From positions 4,052-68,051 of the forward strand of contig CAYXIM010000001.1 in the NCBI GenBank assembly GCA_964465385.1: 64,000 bases of DNA, in the 5' to 3' direction. The notes under the pieces are model-generated. The model searched no databases. It was not told the DNA's origin and saw only the letters and a program-made list of their open reading frames with translations. The translations under genes were made by a program, and so were the position numbers. Of this stretch, positions 63,808 to 64,000 are shown piece after piece (position 1 is the stretch's first letter; every line of letters begins with the position of its first letter). This stretch comes from JAAYBY01 sp964465385. GTDB taxonomy: Bacteria > Bacillota > Clostridia > Saccharofermentanales > UBA5734.

Positions 63808-64000
63808 ATGAGCAAAAAATCCAAGTACGTCTGCCAGGAATGTGGATTTGAAACACAAGGCTGGATGGGCCGGTGCCCTTCTTGTGGTTCTTGGAACACC
63901 CTGGTTGAAGAACGGGTGACCGAACACAAACCGGGCCGGCACAGCCGGCAATGGCTCCCCGACGACCGGGAAAGGGACCAGACCCTGCTCAGCCTTTCTG
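63808..64000 (+). CDS. radA: DNA repair protein RadA/Sms, N-terminal part
   Basis: Partial: 64 codons, cut by the window end. Starts MSKKSKYVCQECGFETQGW and continues GRCPSCGSWNTLVEE, the characteristic RadA C4 zinc finger (CxxC-x15 or so-CxxC). The RecA-like ATPase and Lon-like domains would lie beyond 64000. RadA drives branch migration in recombination. The ATG at 63808 follows GGAGGCGGAC. Confidence 0.95.
   Translation, partial: MSKKSKYVCQECGFETQGWMGRCPSCGSWNTLVEERVTEHKPGRHSRQWLPDDRERDQTLLSLS

Overview
The window is 64 kb of gene-dense, fairly GC-rich bacterial chromosome. It suggests a fermentative, anaerobic, low-redox Firmicute of the Clostridia type. The evidence is the short type-3 ProS, RNase J, the DUF177-rpmF pair, DUF1934, the pta-ackA acetate pathway, a corrinoid protein with a PocR-type regulator, Gram-positive Shine-Dalgarno sequences (AGGAGG is common) and sigma-A promoters. 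I cannot name the genus. There is no prophage, insertion sequence, CRISPR array or plasmid backbone; this is mostly core chromosome with a few accessory islands.

Layout. 0.2-4 kb: a small HPr-like protein, then (minus) an unknown membrane protein, ligA and a HAD phosphatase. 4.2-9 kb: a sugar ABC importer (binding protein and two permeases, no ATPase) with a divergent acyl esterase. 9-14.5 kb: glycogen phosphorylase, divergent from a prepilin-peptidase-like protein, a CPBP protease and an AI-2E-family exporter. 14.5-21.5 kb (minus): U32 protein, mltG, typA, der and a DUF512 radical-SAM protein. 21.6-26.5 kb: rpmF, DUF177, DUF1934, murI, ddl and proS. 26.5-28.7 kb: pta-ackA. 28.8-33.1 kb: DUF5317, an HD-GYP c-di-GMP-type protein, a 235-bp inverted-repeat element holding a micro-ORF, and two unknown proteins. 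33.2-38 kb (plus): tmcAL, tyrS and the RNase J gene, with rpsT on the minus strand. 38-45 kb (minus): corrinoid protein, PocR/AraC regulator, rel, recJ, rpsU. 45-53.5 kb: a HIT protein and alaS (minus), divergent from DUF1015, an FAD oxidoreductase and a DUF2298 membrane protein. 53.5-64 kb: serA, a class V aminotransferase and a PP2C-like/LysM membrane protein (minus), an RCC1-repeat membrane protein (plus), DUF2207, tRNA-Ala(CGC) and an acyl-CoA ligase (minus), and the start of radA (plus).

Functional themes are translation (three tRNA synthetases, three ribosomal proteins, tmcAL, typA, der, tRNA-Ala), cell-wall synthesis (ddl, murI, mltG), DNA repair (ligA, recJ, radA), carbon flow (sugar import, glycogen breakdown, acetate formation, serine synthesis) and signalling (Rel, HD-GYP, PocR). 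Many genes overlap by ATGA or GTGA, so translational coupling is common. Four convergent gene pairs overlap at their 3' ends.

The items most worth a second look are: the inverted-repeat element at 30734-30968 with a 28-residue hydrophobic peptide whose ribosome-binding site can be paired; a degenerate PP2C domain fused through a membrane segment to LysM; a permease whose only well-placed start codon is ATC; an apparently leaderless tmcAL; and an isolated PocR-corrinoid pair. All assignments come from reading the sequence; no database search was run.
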